From assembly GCF_001584165.1 (NCBI RefSeq), contig NZ_CP013233.1:434001-498000 (forward strand): 64,000 nt of DNA, read 5' to 3'. Source of the stretch: Collimonas arenae. Lineage in GTDB: Bacteria; Pseudomonadota; Gammaproteobacteria; Burkholderiales; Burkholderiaceae_D. The notes beneath the pieces are model-generated. The model saw nothing but the letters and a program-made list of their open reading frames with translations, ran no database searches and was not told where the DNA came from. The translations under genes were made by a program, and so were the position numbers. Of the stretch, positions 37,163-50,947 are shown in pieces; position 1 is the stretch's first letter; the number at the start of each line of letters is the position of its first letter.

Positions 37163-38044
37163 ATGGATCTCCTATCTCTGGAAATCTTCCGCACGGTGGT
37201 GCGCGAGGGTGGCATTACCCGTGCGGCAGAACAGTTGCATCGGGTGCAATCGAACGTCACCACCCGCATCCGCCAGTTGGAGCAATCGCTGGGCGTCAGC
37301 CTGTTTTCCCGCAACAACAAGCGCCTGGTGCTGACGCCGGCTGGTGAAATCCTGCTGGGCTACGCCGAGCGCTTGCTCAACCTCGCCGTGGAAGCGCGCG
37401 AGGCAGTCCAGCCGGCCGTGCCGCAAGGGCGCTTGCGCATCGGGTCCATGGAAAGCACTGCAGCCAGCCGTTTGCCGCTACCGCTGGCGCGCTTCCATCA
37501 GCAATGGCCGGCAGTGCAGCTCGAACTGAGTACCGCCCCGACCCAAACGCTGATCGACCGCGTGCGTGCATTTACCCTTGATGCTGCGCTGGTAGCTGGT
37601 CCGCTGGAAGATCCGTCGCTGACGATCTTGCCCCTGTATGCCGAAGAACTGGTGCTACTGGCCCCGCGCAACCACCCGCCGATCAGTAGTCCCGACGACT
37701 TGCAGACCCACACCCTGATCGCCTTCGAAAACGGCTGCGCCTATCGCCGCCACGCCGAAAACTGGCTGGCCTCCGGCAGCATCCCCGGCCGCCGCCCCGA
37801 CCGCATCCTCGAACTAGGCTCGTATCACGCCATGCTAGCCTGCGTCGCGGCTGGCGCCGGCATCGCCCTGGCGCCGCGTTCCGTACTCGAGCTCCACAAC
37901 AGCAGCGAAAGCCTGGCCATCTACCCCATCGGCCCCGCCGGTCAAATCCCCACCTACCTGATCCGTCGCCATGACTACAGCTCCCCCGCCTTCGACGCCC
38001 TCAGCCAAATCCTCCAGGCCGAAGCAAAAACAATTCGACTCTGA
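37163..38044 (+). CDS. LysR-family transcriptional regulator
   Basis: 293-aa regulator. The winged helix-turn-helix fills residues 1-60 (LEIFRTVVREGGITRAAEQL, QSNVTTRIRQLEQSLGVSLF). The effector domain follows (LRIGSMESTAASRLPLPL, DAALVAGPLEDPSL, GAGIALAPRSVLE), similar to the CynR/GltC-like set. Divergent from the nitronate monooxygenase gene, its likely target. The last codons, ATT CGA CTC TGA, are part of a REP-type motif that also supplies the stop, so the natural 3' end may have been trimmed by that repeat. Confidence 0.88.
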   Translation: MDLLSLEIFRTVVREGGITRAAEQLHRVQSNVTTRIRQLEQSLGVSLFSRNNKRLVLTPAGEILLGYAERLLNLAVEAREAVQPAVPQGRLRIGSMESTAASRLPLPLARFHQQWPAVQLELSTAPTQTLIDRVRAFTLDAALVAGPLEDPSLTILPLYAEELVLLAPRNHPPISSPDDLQTHTLIAFENGCAYRRHAENWLASGSIPGRRPDRILELGSYHAMLACVAAGAGIALAPRSVLELHNSSESLAIYPIGPAGQIPTYLIRRHDYSSPAFDALSQILQAEAKTIRL

Positions 38045-38117
38045 CCCCAATTAATGAAAAATAATTAGGGTCAGAGTCAAATTAAGAAATAACAAATGGG
38101 GTCAGAGTCGAATTAAT
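38032..38117. repeat. REP-type motif array left of the RAYT gene
   Basis: Three copies of a motif around GACTCTGACCCC: one forward at 38032-38052 and two in reverse (GGGTCAGAGTC) at 38063-38083 and 38094-38117, each bordered by AATT. Forward and reverse copies can fold together as in BIMEs. They belong with the adjacent transposase. Confidence 0.85.
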
Positions 38118-38155
38118 GGATAAAATGAAGGCATCTACACTGCTTTCTTTTTGCC

Positions 38156-38887
38156 ATGGCTCGCTTACCTCGTCTCGTTATTGCCAATCAGCCGCATCAC
38201 CTTATTCAGCGCGGTGTTGATCGACAGGCAATTTTCCGTGAAACCGAAGATTACGTAAATTTTCTTGGCCGTTTGCGGGATGCTGCCAAGCAGTTCAAGG
38301 TCGCTATCCATGGCTATGTGCTGATGACAAATCATATCCACTTGCTGGCTACGCCCAGCGATGTGGAGGGTTTGGCGCGGATGATGCAATGGGTAGGGCG
38401 ACATTACGTGCCTTATTTCAATCAGAAATACGCGCGTGAAGGGACTTTGTGGCAAGGACGCTACAGGGCGACGGTGATCGATTCGGAGCGGTATTTCATG
38501 TTGTGCAGCTGCTATATCGACCAGAATCCGGTGCGTGCCGGGATCACTTCTGCGCCGGGAGAATATCCTTGGTCAAGTTATCTGCACCACGTTGGCATCA
38601 AGCCGGACCCGTTGGTGACTGACCATGCGCTTTATTGGGCCTTGGGTAATACGCCTTTCGATCGTGAGGCTGCGTATAAGGCGATGGCTGAGCAAGCGCT
38701 TACATCGGATCAATCCAAGCAGCTGATGGAGGCTACAAACAAAGGTTGGCCACTAGGGTCCGATGCGTTCAAGGCCAAGCTGGAAAAGCAGGGCGCCGTG
38801 AGAGTGCGTCCGGGCCAGCGCGGGCGGCCGTTCAAGGTGAAGCCAGAGTTGTCGGCGGATGCGGTCGTAGCGACGACAAAAAAATAG
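38156..38887 (+). mobile_element. REP-associated tyrosine transposase (RAYT, IS200-like HUH family)
   Basis: 243-aa single-strand DNA transposase-type protein. The HUH motif is HIH at residues 60-62 (MTNHIHLLATPSDV), and the catalytic tyrosine is likely Tyr120 in YIDQNPVRAG, the RAYT hallmark. The N-terminus MARLPRLVIANQPHHLIQRG is typical. It is framed by inverted copies of the GACTCTGACCCC motif on both sides, as expected for RAYTs that spread REP sequences. It looks intact. RAYTs usually do not move themselves but are kept as single copies; whether this one is active is unknown. Confidence 0.92.
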
Positions 38888-38917
38888 AAAAATAATGAAA
38901 GCGCCATCGTTTGCACT

Positions 38918-38988
38918 AAATTGACTCTGTCCCCATTTAATTTTGGTGCAAAAATGGATGCAATTAAATTGACTCTGACCCCATTTAT
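38918..38988. repeat. REP-type motif array right of the RAYT gene
   Basis: Two forward motifs: GACTCTGTCCCC within 38918-38940 and GACTCTGACCCC within 38962-38988, both with AAATT before and ATTT after. They are inverted relative to the two motifs just before the gene. The second contains TTGACT and could act as a -35 element toward gltB 70 bases on. Confidence 0.85.
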
Positions 38989-39057
38989 TGTGATTGAAGT
39001 CTGTTGGCGTCTGCACTATTCTTAATATCCTTACTCTCAAAGTGGTGGAGCAACGTT

Positions 39058-43746
<4,689 letters not shown>

Positions 43747-43872
43747 TCGCTGGCCCGGGTTTGCCCGGGTGACGGTTAAGCCAGGTTAAAGCCAAGTAAC
43801 GATAAGGGGCGTCGCGAGAGTTTCATGGGTTGATCGCGGCGCATCCTGCAGCCAAAAAAATGTGAGTGAAAA

Positions 43873-45336
43873 ATGGGAAAAGTAACGGGTTTTATGGAGT
43901 TTCAGCGGGTCGGTGAAACGTATGAAGCGCCAGTGGCACGCAAGAAGCATTACAAGGAATTCATCCTCAGCCTGAGCAATGACGAAGCCAAGACGCAAGG
44001 CGCGCGTTGCATGGACTGCGGCATCCCATTCTGCAATAACGGATGCCCGGTGAACAACATCATTCCTGACTGGAATGATCTGGTGTATCGCGGCGCGTAC
44101 CATGAAGCGCTGGAGACCTTGCATTCAACCAACAATTTCCCGGAATTCACCGGCCGCATTTGTCCGGCGCCATGCGAAAGCGCCTGCACGCTGGGCATCA
44201 ACAGCGATCCGGTCGGCATCAAATCGATCGAGCATTTCATTGTCGACAAGGGCTGGGAAAACGGCTGGATCGTGCCGCAGCCTGCGCTGGTGAAGACTGG
44301 CAAGAAAGTCGCGGTGGTTGGCTCTGGCCCTGCGGGCCTGGCAGCGGCTCAGCAGTTGGCGCGCATCGGTCATGATGTTACGGTGTTTGAAAAGAGCGAT
44401 CGTGTTGGCGGCCTGCTACGCTATGGTATTCCCGATTTCAAGATGGAAAAATCGCATATCGATCGCCGTGTAGAGCAGATGGAAGCTGAAGGCGTGACTT
44501 TCCGTACCGGTGTGCTGGTGGGCAAGGATTTTCCGTCGAATGTGAACAACTGGGCCAAGAAAACCATTTCGCCGGATGAGCTGAAGGCCGAGTTCGATGC
44601 CGTGGTCATCGCTGGCGGCGCCGAGCAGCCGCGCGATTTGCCGGTGCCGGGGCGTGAGCTGAAGGGCGTGCATTTCGCGATGGATTTCCTGCCGCAGCAA
44701 AACAAGATCAACGCTGGCGACAAGGTCAAGGATCAGATCCTGGCAGGCGGCAAGCATGTTGTGGTGATCGGCGGCGGCGACACCGGTTCCGATTGCGTCG
44801 GCACCTCCAACCGTCAGGGCGCGGTATCGATCCAGCAGTTTGAACTGATGCCGCAACCGCCGGAACAGGAAAACAAGCCGCTGGTATGGCCGTACTGGCC
44901 GACCAAGCTGCGCACCTCGTCGTCGCATGAAGAAGGTTGCGATCGCGATTGGGCGGTGGCGACAAAGCGTCTGGAAGGCAAGAACGGCAAGGTCGAGAAG
45001 CTGATCGCCGCTCGTGTCGAGTGGAAAGACGGCAAGATGCAGGAAGTACCGAATTCGGAATTCGAGATGAAGGCCGATCTGGTGTTCCTGGCGATGGGTT
45101 TCGTTTCGCCGGTGGCGCAGGTGCTGGATGCATTCGGCGTCGACAAGGATGCGCGCGGCAACGCCAAGGCCACTACCGACGGCGATGGCTGCTACAAGAC
45201 ATCGGTCGACAAGGTGTTCGCAGCCGGCGACATGCGCCGCGGCCAGTCGCTGGTGGTATGGGCGATCCGCGAAGGCCGCCAATGCGCGCGCGCTGTGGAC
45301 GAGTTCTTGATGGGAGCATCAGTCTTACCACGTTGA
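43873..45336 (+). CDS. gltD: Glutamate synthase small subunit
   Basis: NADPH- and FAD-binding subunit feeding electrons to GltB; 487 aa. The N-terminal Fe-S region has [15 protein letters not shown] and CPAPCESAC. The FAD site is [20 protein letters not shown], the NADPH site [15 protein letters not shown], and the late FAD motif is [20 protein letters not shown]. Length is normal. It is closed by a strong terminator at 45383, so gltBD form the whole unit. Confidence 0.96.
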   Translation: MGKVTGFMEFQRVGETYEAPVARKKHYKEFILSLSNDEAKTQGARCMDCGIPFCNNGCPVNNIIPDWNDLVYRGAYHEALETLHSTNNFPEFTGRICPAPCESACTLGINSDPVGIKSIEHFIVDKGWENGWIVPQPALVKTGKKVAVVGSGPAGLAAAQQLARIGHDVTVFEKSDRVGGLLRYGIPDFKMEKSHIDRRVEQMEAEGVTFRTGVLVGKDFPSNVNNWAKKTISPDELKAEFDAVVIAGGAEQPRDLPVPGRELKGVHFAMDFLPQQNKINAGDKVKDQILAGGKHVVVIGGGDTGSDCVGTSNRQGAVSIQQFELMPQPPEQENKPLVWPYWPTKLRTSSSHEEGCDRDWAVATKRLEGKNGKVEKLIAARVEWKDGKMQEVPNSEFEMKADLVFLAMGFVSPVAQVLDAFGVDKDARGNAKATTDGDGCYKTSVDKVFAAGDMRRGQSLVVWAIREGRQCARAVDEFLMGASVLPR

Positions 45337-45382
45337 TGCTGCAACTTCAGTAGCGGCGCCTATGTCGCACCAGCAACGCGCG

Positions 45383-45427
45383 AAGAGCATGTCCCCGGCG
45401 AAAACCGTGGCCATGCTCTTTTTTTGT
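45383..45427 (+). terminator. Rho-independent terminator of gltBD
   Basis: AAGAGCATG at 45383-45391 pairs perfectly with CATGCTCTT at 45412-45420, followed by more Ts. Strong stem and T-run. Confidence 0.9.
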
Positions 45428-45512
45428 CTGCGCGGCTTTTGCACATGCTTTACGGCAAGAGTCAAATTGTTGTAAGAGAGGCACATGCTGATGAGCAGAC
45501 TATCGCGAGGCC

Positions 45513-45541
45513 CTGAACGATTGTCGCATTTGCACTACAAT
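45513..45541 (+). promoter_or_regulatory. Candidate promoter of the mla operon
   Basis: CTGAAC at 45513-45518 and TACAAT at 45536-45541 with a 17-base spacer. The -10 is strong and the -35 moderate. Transcription would begin near 45548, just before the mlaF start at 45571. Confidence 0.45.
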
Positions 45542-45570
45542 ACCCACCTTTGGCTTATTCGGTGGGTGTA

Positions 45571-46374
45571 GTGGCAAATATCGTCGAAATCCGTGATCTG
45601 CAATTTGGCTATGGTGAGAGAACGATTCTATCGGGACTCAACATGGACTTCGCACGCGGCAAAGTGATTGCCGTCATGGGCGGTTCCGGTTCCGGCAAGA
45701 CCACTATATTGCGCCTGATCGGCGGCCAGTTGCGGCCGCAGGCCGGCAGCGTCAAGGTTGACGGCGAAACCGTGCATACCTTGTCGACCAAGGCTCTGTA
45801 TGCGTTGCGTCGCAAGATGGGCATGCTGTTCCAGAGCGGCGCATTGTTTACTGACCTGACGGCATTTGAGAACGTAGCGTTCCCGCTGCGCGAACATACC
45901 GATTTACCGCCGGAACTGTTGAACAACCTGGTGCTGTTGAAATTGAATGCAGTCGGCTTGCGCAATGCGGCGCAATTGAAACCGTCCGAGATTTCCGGCG
46001 GCATGGCGCGGCGCGTGGCGCTGGCGCGCGCGATCGCGCTGGATCCGTCGCTGATCATGTACGACGAGCCGTTTGCCGGGCTTGATCCGATTTCGATGGG
46101 TGTCACCGCCAACCTGATTCGCAAGTTGAATGATGCGCTTGGCTCCACCAGCATCCTGGTGTCGCATGACGTGAACGAGTCGTTCGCGATTGCCGATTAC
46201 GTGTATTTCCTGTCGCAAGGAGAAATCGTGGCGCAAGGTACGCCTGCAGAAATGCGCGTATCGACCCACCCGTATGTGAAGCAGTTCGTGAATGCTGAAC
46301 CGGACGGCCCAGTGCCGTTCCACTATCCAGGCAAGTCGTTGGCCGAGGATCTGGGACTGAAGGGACTGCGCTGA
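45571..46374 (+). CDS. mlaF: Phospholipid transport ATP-binding protein MlaF
   Basis: Cytoplasmic ATPase of the Mla system that maintains outer-membrane lipid asymmetry; 267 aa. GTG 45571 is chosen because VANIVEIRDLQFGYGERTI begins the family alignment and the promoter lies just upstream; a TTG at 45550 is possible. Walker A is GGSGSGKTT, signature SGGMARRVALARA (LSGGQ-equivalent), Walker B LIMYDEPFAGLDP, and the switch His is in VSHDVNE. Its stop overlaps the mlaE start. Confidence 0.93.
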   Translation: MANIVEIRDLQFGYGERTILSGLNMDFARGKVIAVMGGSGSGKTTILRLIGGQLRPQAGSVKVDGETVHTLSTKALYALRRKMGMLFQSGALFTDLTAFENVAFPLREHTDLPPELLNNLVLLKLNAVGLRNAAQLKPSEISGGMARRVALARAIALDPSLIMYDEPFAGLDPISMGVTANLIRKLNDALGSTSILVSHDVNESFAIADYVYFLSQGEIVAQGTPAEMRVSTHPYVKQFVNAEPDGPVPFHYPGKSLAEDLGLKGLR

Positions 46375-47162
46375 TGTTTAACTGGATAAGCAATGGCCTG
46401 GCTACGATCGGTCGTACCTTGCGTGAATCGATTACCGGCCTGGGCGTGGCGACGCGCATGTTCCTGTCGATCCTGCGCGTTTCGCCCGGCTTGTGGCGGC
46501 GGCCGCGGCTGATTACCGACCAGATTCATTTCATCGGTAATTACTCGCTGGTCATCATTGGCGTATCGGGCCTGTTTGTCGGCTTCGTGCTGGGTTTGCA
46601 GGGCTATTACACGCTGAATAAGTATGGCTCTGAGCAGGCCTTAGGCCTGCTGGTGGCGTTGTCGCTGGTGCGCGAGCTGGGGCCGGTCGTGACTGCGCTG
46701 CTGTTCGCTGGCCGCGCCGGCACCTCGCTGACTGCCGAAATTGGACTGATGAAGGCCGGCGAGCAGTTGTCGGCGATGGAAATGATGGCGGTCGATCCGT
46801 TGCAGCGCGTCGTGGCGCCGCGCTTCTGGGCTGGCGTCGTGGCGATGCCGGTACTGGCGGCGCTGTTCAGCGCGCTTGGTATCTTTGGCGGCTATCTGGT
46901 TGGCGTCAAGCTGATCGGCGTCGACGAAGGCGCATTCTGGTCCCAGATGCAGGGCGGGGTGGATGTCTGGCTGGACGTGGCTAACGGCGTGCTGAAAAGC
47001 GTCGTCTTCGGGGTCGCTGTGACCTTTGTGGCGGTATGGCAAGGGTATGAGGCCAAGGCAACGCCGGAGGGCGTATCCAGGGCCACCACACGCACCGTGG
47101 TAATCGCCTCGCTGGCGGTCCTGGGGCTGGATTTCCTGTTGACCGCGCTGATGTTTAATTGA
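46374..47162 (+). CDS. mlaE: Phospholipid transport permease MlaE
   Basis: Inner-membrane permease of the Mla transporter, 262 aa. ATG at 46374 overlaps the mlaF stop (TGATG). Hydrophobic helices alternate with the conserved GRAGTSLTAEIGLMKAGEQL loop and VVAPRFWAGVVAMPVLAALF. It works with MlaF, MlaB and MlaD. A 183-bp gap to mlaD follows, longer than elsewhere in the operon; I see no terminator there. Confidence 0.94.
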   Translation: MFNWISNGLATIGRTLRESITGLGVATRMFLSILRVSPGLWRRPRLITDQIHFIGNYSLVIIGVSGLFVGFVLGLQGYYTLNKYGSEQALGLLVALSLVRELGPVVTALLFAGRAGTSLTAEIGLMKAGEQLSAMEMMAVDPLQRVVAPRFWAGVVAMPVLAALFSALGIFGGYLVGVKLIGVDEGAFWSQMQGGVDVWLDVANGVLKSVVFGVAVTFVAVWQGYEAKATPEGVSRATTRTVVIASLAVLGLDFLLTALMFN

Positions 47163-47345
47163 CTTGATTGACAGGCGGCGCATTGTCCCGGTTGCCGGAG
47201 CCGGCGTTGTTTGCAGCAGATCGTTTTACTTCTCGTTACTATTTTCTTGAGATTGTTCAGTCAATCGCCGGGTATTCGGCGCCAGCTATGGCAGTATGTC
47301 TGGACTGAATCAATGCCTCGGGTTGTATTTTTAAGGTGATGAATC

Positions 47346-47819
47346 ATGCAACAAAAAACTGTAGATGTCTGGGTAGGTATGTTTGTATTGATCGGCGTGC
47401 TGGCCCTAGGCTTTTTGGCGCTGAAGGCAGGCAACCTGAGTAGTTCATCTTTCAATGCAACCTATCCGGTAACCACCAAGTTCGACAATATCGGCGGCTT
47501 GAAGGTGCGGGCTTCGGTCCGTAGCGCCGGCGTCGTGGTAGGCCGTGTCGCCTCGATCAATTTCGACGACAAGAGTTTCCAGGCGGTGGTGACCTTGAAT
47601 ATGGACGACCGTTACAAGTTTCCAAAAGACAGCTCGGCCAAGATCCTGACAGCAGGCCTGTTGGGTGAGCAATACATCGGCATCGAGCCGGGCGGCGATA
47701 CCAAGAATCTGGTCGCCGGCGATAATATTAAATTGACACAATCTGCAATCGTGCTGGAGAACCTGATCAGTCAGTTCTTGTACAGCAAGGCCGCGGACGT
47801 AAAGGATAGCGAACAATGA
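47346..47819 (+). CDS. mlaD: MCE-domain phospholipid-binding protein MlaD
   Basis: Periplasmic hexameric lipid-binding subunit anchored in the inner membrane; 157 aa. One N-terminal helix (VDVWVGMFVLIGVLALGFLA) precedes a single MCE domain (YPVTTKFDNIGGLKVRASVR, GVVVGRV, ILTAGLLGEQYIGIEPGG). The stop overlaps the mlaA ATG by four bases. Confidence 0.94.
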   Translation: MQQKTVDVWVGMFVLIGVLALGFLALKAGNLSSSSFNATYPVTTKFDNIGGLKVRASVRSAGVVVGRVASINFDDKSFQAVVTLNMDDRYKFPKDSSAKILTAGLLGEQYIGIEPGGDTKNLVAGDNIKLTQSAIVLENLISQFLYSKAADVKDSEQ

Positions 47820-48550
47820 AAATGACGATGCGCCTCGGGTCCCTGGCGATGGTTGCCGCGCTGAGCGGCTGCGCCACCACCGGCAATACAAGTAACAGTA
47901 ATCCGCAAGACCCACTGGAGGGTTTCAACCGTGCGATGTTCAGCTTTAACGATACGCTGGACAAGGTTGCGCTCAAGCCAGTGGCCACCGCTTACCGCTC
48001 GTGGCTGCCAAGTTTTGTGCAAACCGGCATTCATAATTTCTTTGGCAATATCGGCGATGTCTGGAGCTCGGTCAACGGCTTCCTGCAAGGCAATGTCGCA
48101 GATGGAACTTCGGACGTGATGCGGGTTGCCGTCAACTCTACCCTGGGTCTTGGCGGTTTGCTGGATATCAGCTCGGAAGCCGGTTTGCAGAAGCACAACA
48201 AGGATTTCGGTCAGACTCTCGGCAAATGGGGCATCGGCTCGGGTCCCTACCTGGTGCTGCCGTTGTTCGGCCCATCCAATATCCGCGATACGGCGGCTTT
48301 GCCGGTGGATTTCTACGGCGACCTGTGGTCTTACAAATATCCGGTGCGCTGGCGCAATACCGGTTCGGTGGTGCGCCTGATCGACAAGCGGGCCAACCTG
48401 CTGGACGCCGGCGATCTGCTGGAGGATGCGGCGCTCGACAAGTATCAATTTGTGCGTGATGCCTACACCCAGCGCCGCCAGAGCCAGATCAAAGGCGATG
48501 ACGATAGCGACGCGACGGATAAGCCAGGCAAGACCAAGTCGGACGAGTAA
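47816..48550 (+). CDS. mlaA: Outer-membrane lipoprotein MlaA (VacJ)
   Basis: Removes misplaced phospholipids from the outer leaflet and hands them to MlaC; 244 aa. Lipobox LSGC with lipidated Cys19. Family motifs: DPLEGFNRAMFSFND, RNFFGNIGDVWSS-like NFFGNIGDVWSSVNGFLQG, FGQTLGKWGIGSGPYLVLP and the GPSNIRDT stretch. The C-terminus is a charged tail (DDDSDATDKPGKTKSD). Having mlaA inside the mlaFED-CB cluster is usual in betaproteobacteria, unlike E. coli. Confidence 0.94.
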   Translation: MKMTMRLGSLAMVAALSGCATTGNTSNSNPQDPLEGFNRAMFSFNDTLDKVALKPVATAYRSWLPSFVQTGIHNFFGNIGDVWSSVNGFLQGNVADGTSDVMRVAVNSTLGLGGLLDISSEAGLQKHNKDFGQTLGKWGIGSGPYLVLPLFGPSNIRDTAALPVDFYGDLWSYKYPVRWRNTGSVVRLIDKRANLLDAGDLLEDAALDKYQFVRDAYTQRRQSQIKGDDDSDATDKPGKTKSDE

Positions 48551-48766
48551 TTTTCCGACTTATGTTGCCGGTTTGTTAGGCATCTTCATGCTTCTTGCTT
48601 AATGATTTGGCATGGAGCGATTTGTCGCAGCGTCGCGAATTTTGAGCTTTGCTCTACAATTTGTAACATTGGGCGCAGGAACCGGGCATTGAAATTGCCG
48701 TCTTAGGGCTTATCTGCAACAGCGCCATAAGCGTCCTCTAACAAACATTGGGATTGTTAAAAATAT

Positions 48767-49399
48767 ATGAATATTCTGAAAAAATACCTGGCCTTGTCGC
48801 TGACAGTTGGCAGCCTCTTGTTCAGCGCTGCAGCCAGCGCACAGGAAGCGCCTGATGCTCTGGTGAAACGCATCAGCCAAGATGTCCTGGACACCGCCAA
48901 GGCCGATAAAAGCGTTCAGGGCGGCAACCAGCAGCGCATCCTGGCGCTGGTTGAAGAAAAGATCATCCCTTATGTTGATTTCGATCGCATGACAGCATTG
49001 GCAGCCGGCCGTTACTGGCGTGACGCCACGCCTGACCAGCAAAAGCAATTGATTGCGCAGTTCCGCAGCTTGCTGATCTACACATATTCCGGCGCCCTGT
49101 CGCAAGTGCGCGACCAGAAGATCGATTTCAAGCCGATGCGTGGCGATCCATCCGATACCGACGTCGAAGTGCGTTCGCAAGTGATTCAGCCTGGTCGCGA
49201 GCCGATCCAGTTAAATTACCGTATGGAAAAAATCAGCGCCGGATGGAAAATTTATGATGTCAACGTATTGGGCGCGTGGCTCGTTGAATCATACAAGGGC
49301 ACTTTCGCCACCGAAATCGGTAAGTCCGGCATCGATGGCTTGATCAAGACGCTGACCGACAAGAACAAGGCGCGTGCTGCTGCCAAGGGCGGTAAATAA
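48767..49399 (+). CDS. mlaC: Periplasmic phospholipid shuttle MlaC
   Basis: Carries phospholipid between MlaA and MlaD across the periplasm; 210 aa. Signal peptide ends at about residue 25 (FSAAASA). The MlaC/Ttg2D fold is recognised by ALVEEKIIPYVDFDRMTALA, GRYWRDATPDQQKQLIAQFR and GWKIYDVNVLGAWLVESYK. A 216-bp gap separates it from mlaA; TACAAT at 48655-48660 there could be a -10 element but no matching -35 is seen. Lys/Ala-rich tail. Confidence 0.93.
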   Translation: MNILKKYLALSLTVGSLLFSAAASAQEAPDALVKRISQDVLDTAKADKSVQGGNQQRILALVEEKIIPYVDFDRMTALAAGRYWRDATPDQQKQLIAQFRSLLIYTYSGALSQVRDQKIDFKPMRGDPSDTDVEVRSQVIQPGREPIQLNYRMEKISAGWKIYDVNVLGAWLVESYKGTFATEIGKSGIDGLIKTLTDKNKARAAAKGGK

Positions 49400-49487
49400 T
49401 TGCCGGAAGGGCATGTTGGCCATCGTAGCGTGGCCCGATGCTGCTCCAGCCGGTTGATGTTTTTATGAAATTTGTTGATTGACTACC

Positions 49488-49793
49488 ATGTTCAGGCCTT
49501 CTCACTCGCTTACTGTCGGTAACGCCAAAGTCACTCTGGAAGAGGGCTTGCGCGCGATCGCCGGGGGCGAGACCGAGATCGATCTGAGCGACGTGGTGGC
49601 CGTCGATTCGGCCGCCGTCGCAACATTGCTCGCATGGCAATGTGCCGCCCTTAATCAGGGCCACTCCTTGCATTTTTCCAGTTTGCCAGCCAATCTGGAA
49701 AGCTTGATCGACCTGTACGGCGTGACGGAATTGCTGTCGCCGGCAACCGTAGTGGTTGCCGCCAGTACACAGGCAAATACGCAGCATCATTGA
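49488..49793 (+). CDS. mlaB: STAS-domain protein MlaB
   Basis: Small cytoplasmic STAS protein (101 aa) that binds MlaF and is needed for transporter activity. ATG 49488 is preferred over a TTG three codons upstream. The STAS core is LTVGNAKVTLEEGLRAI, then EIDLSDVVAVDSAAVATLLA, whose Asp-Ser pair matches the conserved site. Last gene of the mla set. Confidence 0.85.
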   Translation: MFRPSHSLTVGNAKVTLEEGLRAIAGGETEIDLSDVVAVDSAAVATLLAWQCAALNQGHSLHFSSLPANLESLIDLYGVTELLSPATVVVAASTQANTQHH

Positions 49794-49993
49794 CCTCTCT
49801 CTTTTTCCTCCCCAGTAGCTTGCCGGGTTTGTCGCTGTTACCCGGCCTCCGCAGCAAAAATCCAATATAATCAAGGGTTACGCCACCAGGCAGCATGTCA
49901 AGGTGTTCGGATTCAGCATGGTTCTTCAGCTCGATTCGAATGCGTACCGGCAATGTTGCGGCGACCCAATTTGAGAGCATTTACCAAGGCACT

Positions 49994-50947
49994 ATGGCGG
50001 CCATTCAAATCACCAACGTCAAGAAACGTTATCAGTCCCTGCAAGCATTGGGCGGCGTTTCGTTGACTATCGAAGAAGGCGAATTCTTCGGTTTGCTCGG
50101 CCCGAACGGCGCCGGCAAGACCACCTTGATTTCGATCATTGCCGGCCTGAATCGCCCCGATTCCGGCAACGTCACGATCCATGGCCACGATGTCGTCAGC
50201 GACTATCGCGCTGCGCGCCGCAATCTCGGCGTGGTGCCGCAGGAGCTGGTGTTCGATCCGTTCTTTACGGTGCGCGAGACGTTGCGCATGCAGTCCGGCT
50301 ATTACGGCCTGAAGAACAACGACAAATGGATCGATGAGGTCATGGAAAACCTCGACCTGACCAACAAGGCCGACACCAACATGCGCGCGCTGTCCGGTGG
50401 CATGAAGCGGCGTGTGCTGGTGGCGCAGGCGCTGGTGCACAAGCCTCCGGTGATCGTGCTCGATGAGCCGACCGCCGGCGTCGACGTCGAACTGCGCCAG
50501 ACCTTGTGGAAATTCATTTCGCGCCTGAATCGTGAAGGCCATACAGTAGTGCTGACTACGCACTATTTGGAAGAAGCGCAAGAGCAATGCAACCGCATCG
50601 CCATGCTGAAGCTGGGGCAGGTGGTGGCGCTCGATTCGACGTCCGCGCTGATCAAGCGCATCGCCGGTTCGCAGCTGCTGGTCCAGCTGTCGGGTGGCAG
50701 TCTGCCAGCTTCGCTGCAGCATCTGGTATTGCACGCCGATGGCGGCAAGTTCGCGTTGCGGGTCAATGAATACGCCGATGTCGAGCCTATCCTCGGCGCC
50801 TTGCGCCATGCCGGCGCGGTGATCGAGGACATGCAGCTGCAACAGGCCGATCTGGAGGATGTGTTCCTGCAGATCATGGATAGCAAGATCAGTTCCGGCG
50901 GCTTCAATGTGTTTGCCGATGAATACAATGTGGGCGGTGTCAAATGA
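49994..50947 (+). CDS. ABC-2 type exporter ATP-binding protein (YadG-like)
   Basis: ATPase of a two-gene ABC exporter; 317 aa from ATG 49994. Walker A GPNGAGKTT, signature LSGGMKRRVLVAQAL, Walker B VIVLDEPTAGVD, switch HYLEEA. The C-terminal ~90 residues are the regulatory extension usual in this group. A perfect TATAAT lies at 49866-49871 in the 200-bp leader, but no good -35. The permease start overlaps its stop. In E. coli the YadGH pair has no settled substrate; the position beside mla genes suggests an envelope role, by inference. Confidence 0.9.
   Translation: MAAIQITNVKKRYQSLQALGGVSLTIEEGEFFGLLGPNGAGKTTLISIIAGLNRPDSGNVTIHGHDVVSDYRAARRNLGVVPQELVFDPFFTVRETLRMQSGYYGLKNNDKWIDEVMENLDLTNKADTNMRALSGGMKRRVLVAQALVHKPPVIVLDEPTAGVDVELRQTLWKFISRLNREGHTVVLTTHYLEEAQEQCNRIAMLKLGQVVALDSTSALIKRIAGSQLLVQLSGGSLPASLQHLVLHADGGKFALRVNEYADVEPILGALRHAGAVIEDMQLQQADLEDVFLQIMDSKISSGGFNVFADEYNVGGVK

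Noticed and set aside
43747..43872. Terminator between gltB and gltD (two CCCGGG blocks)
   Set aside because: CCCGGG is self-complementary and no T-run follows; gltBD are expected to be one unit with the clear terminator after gltD.
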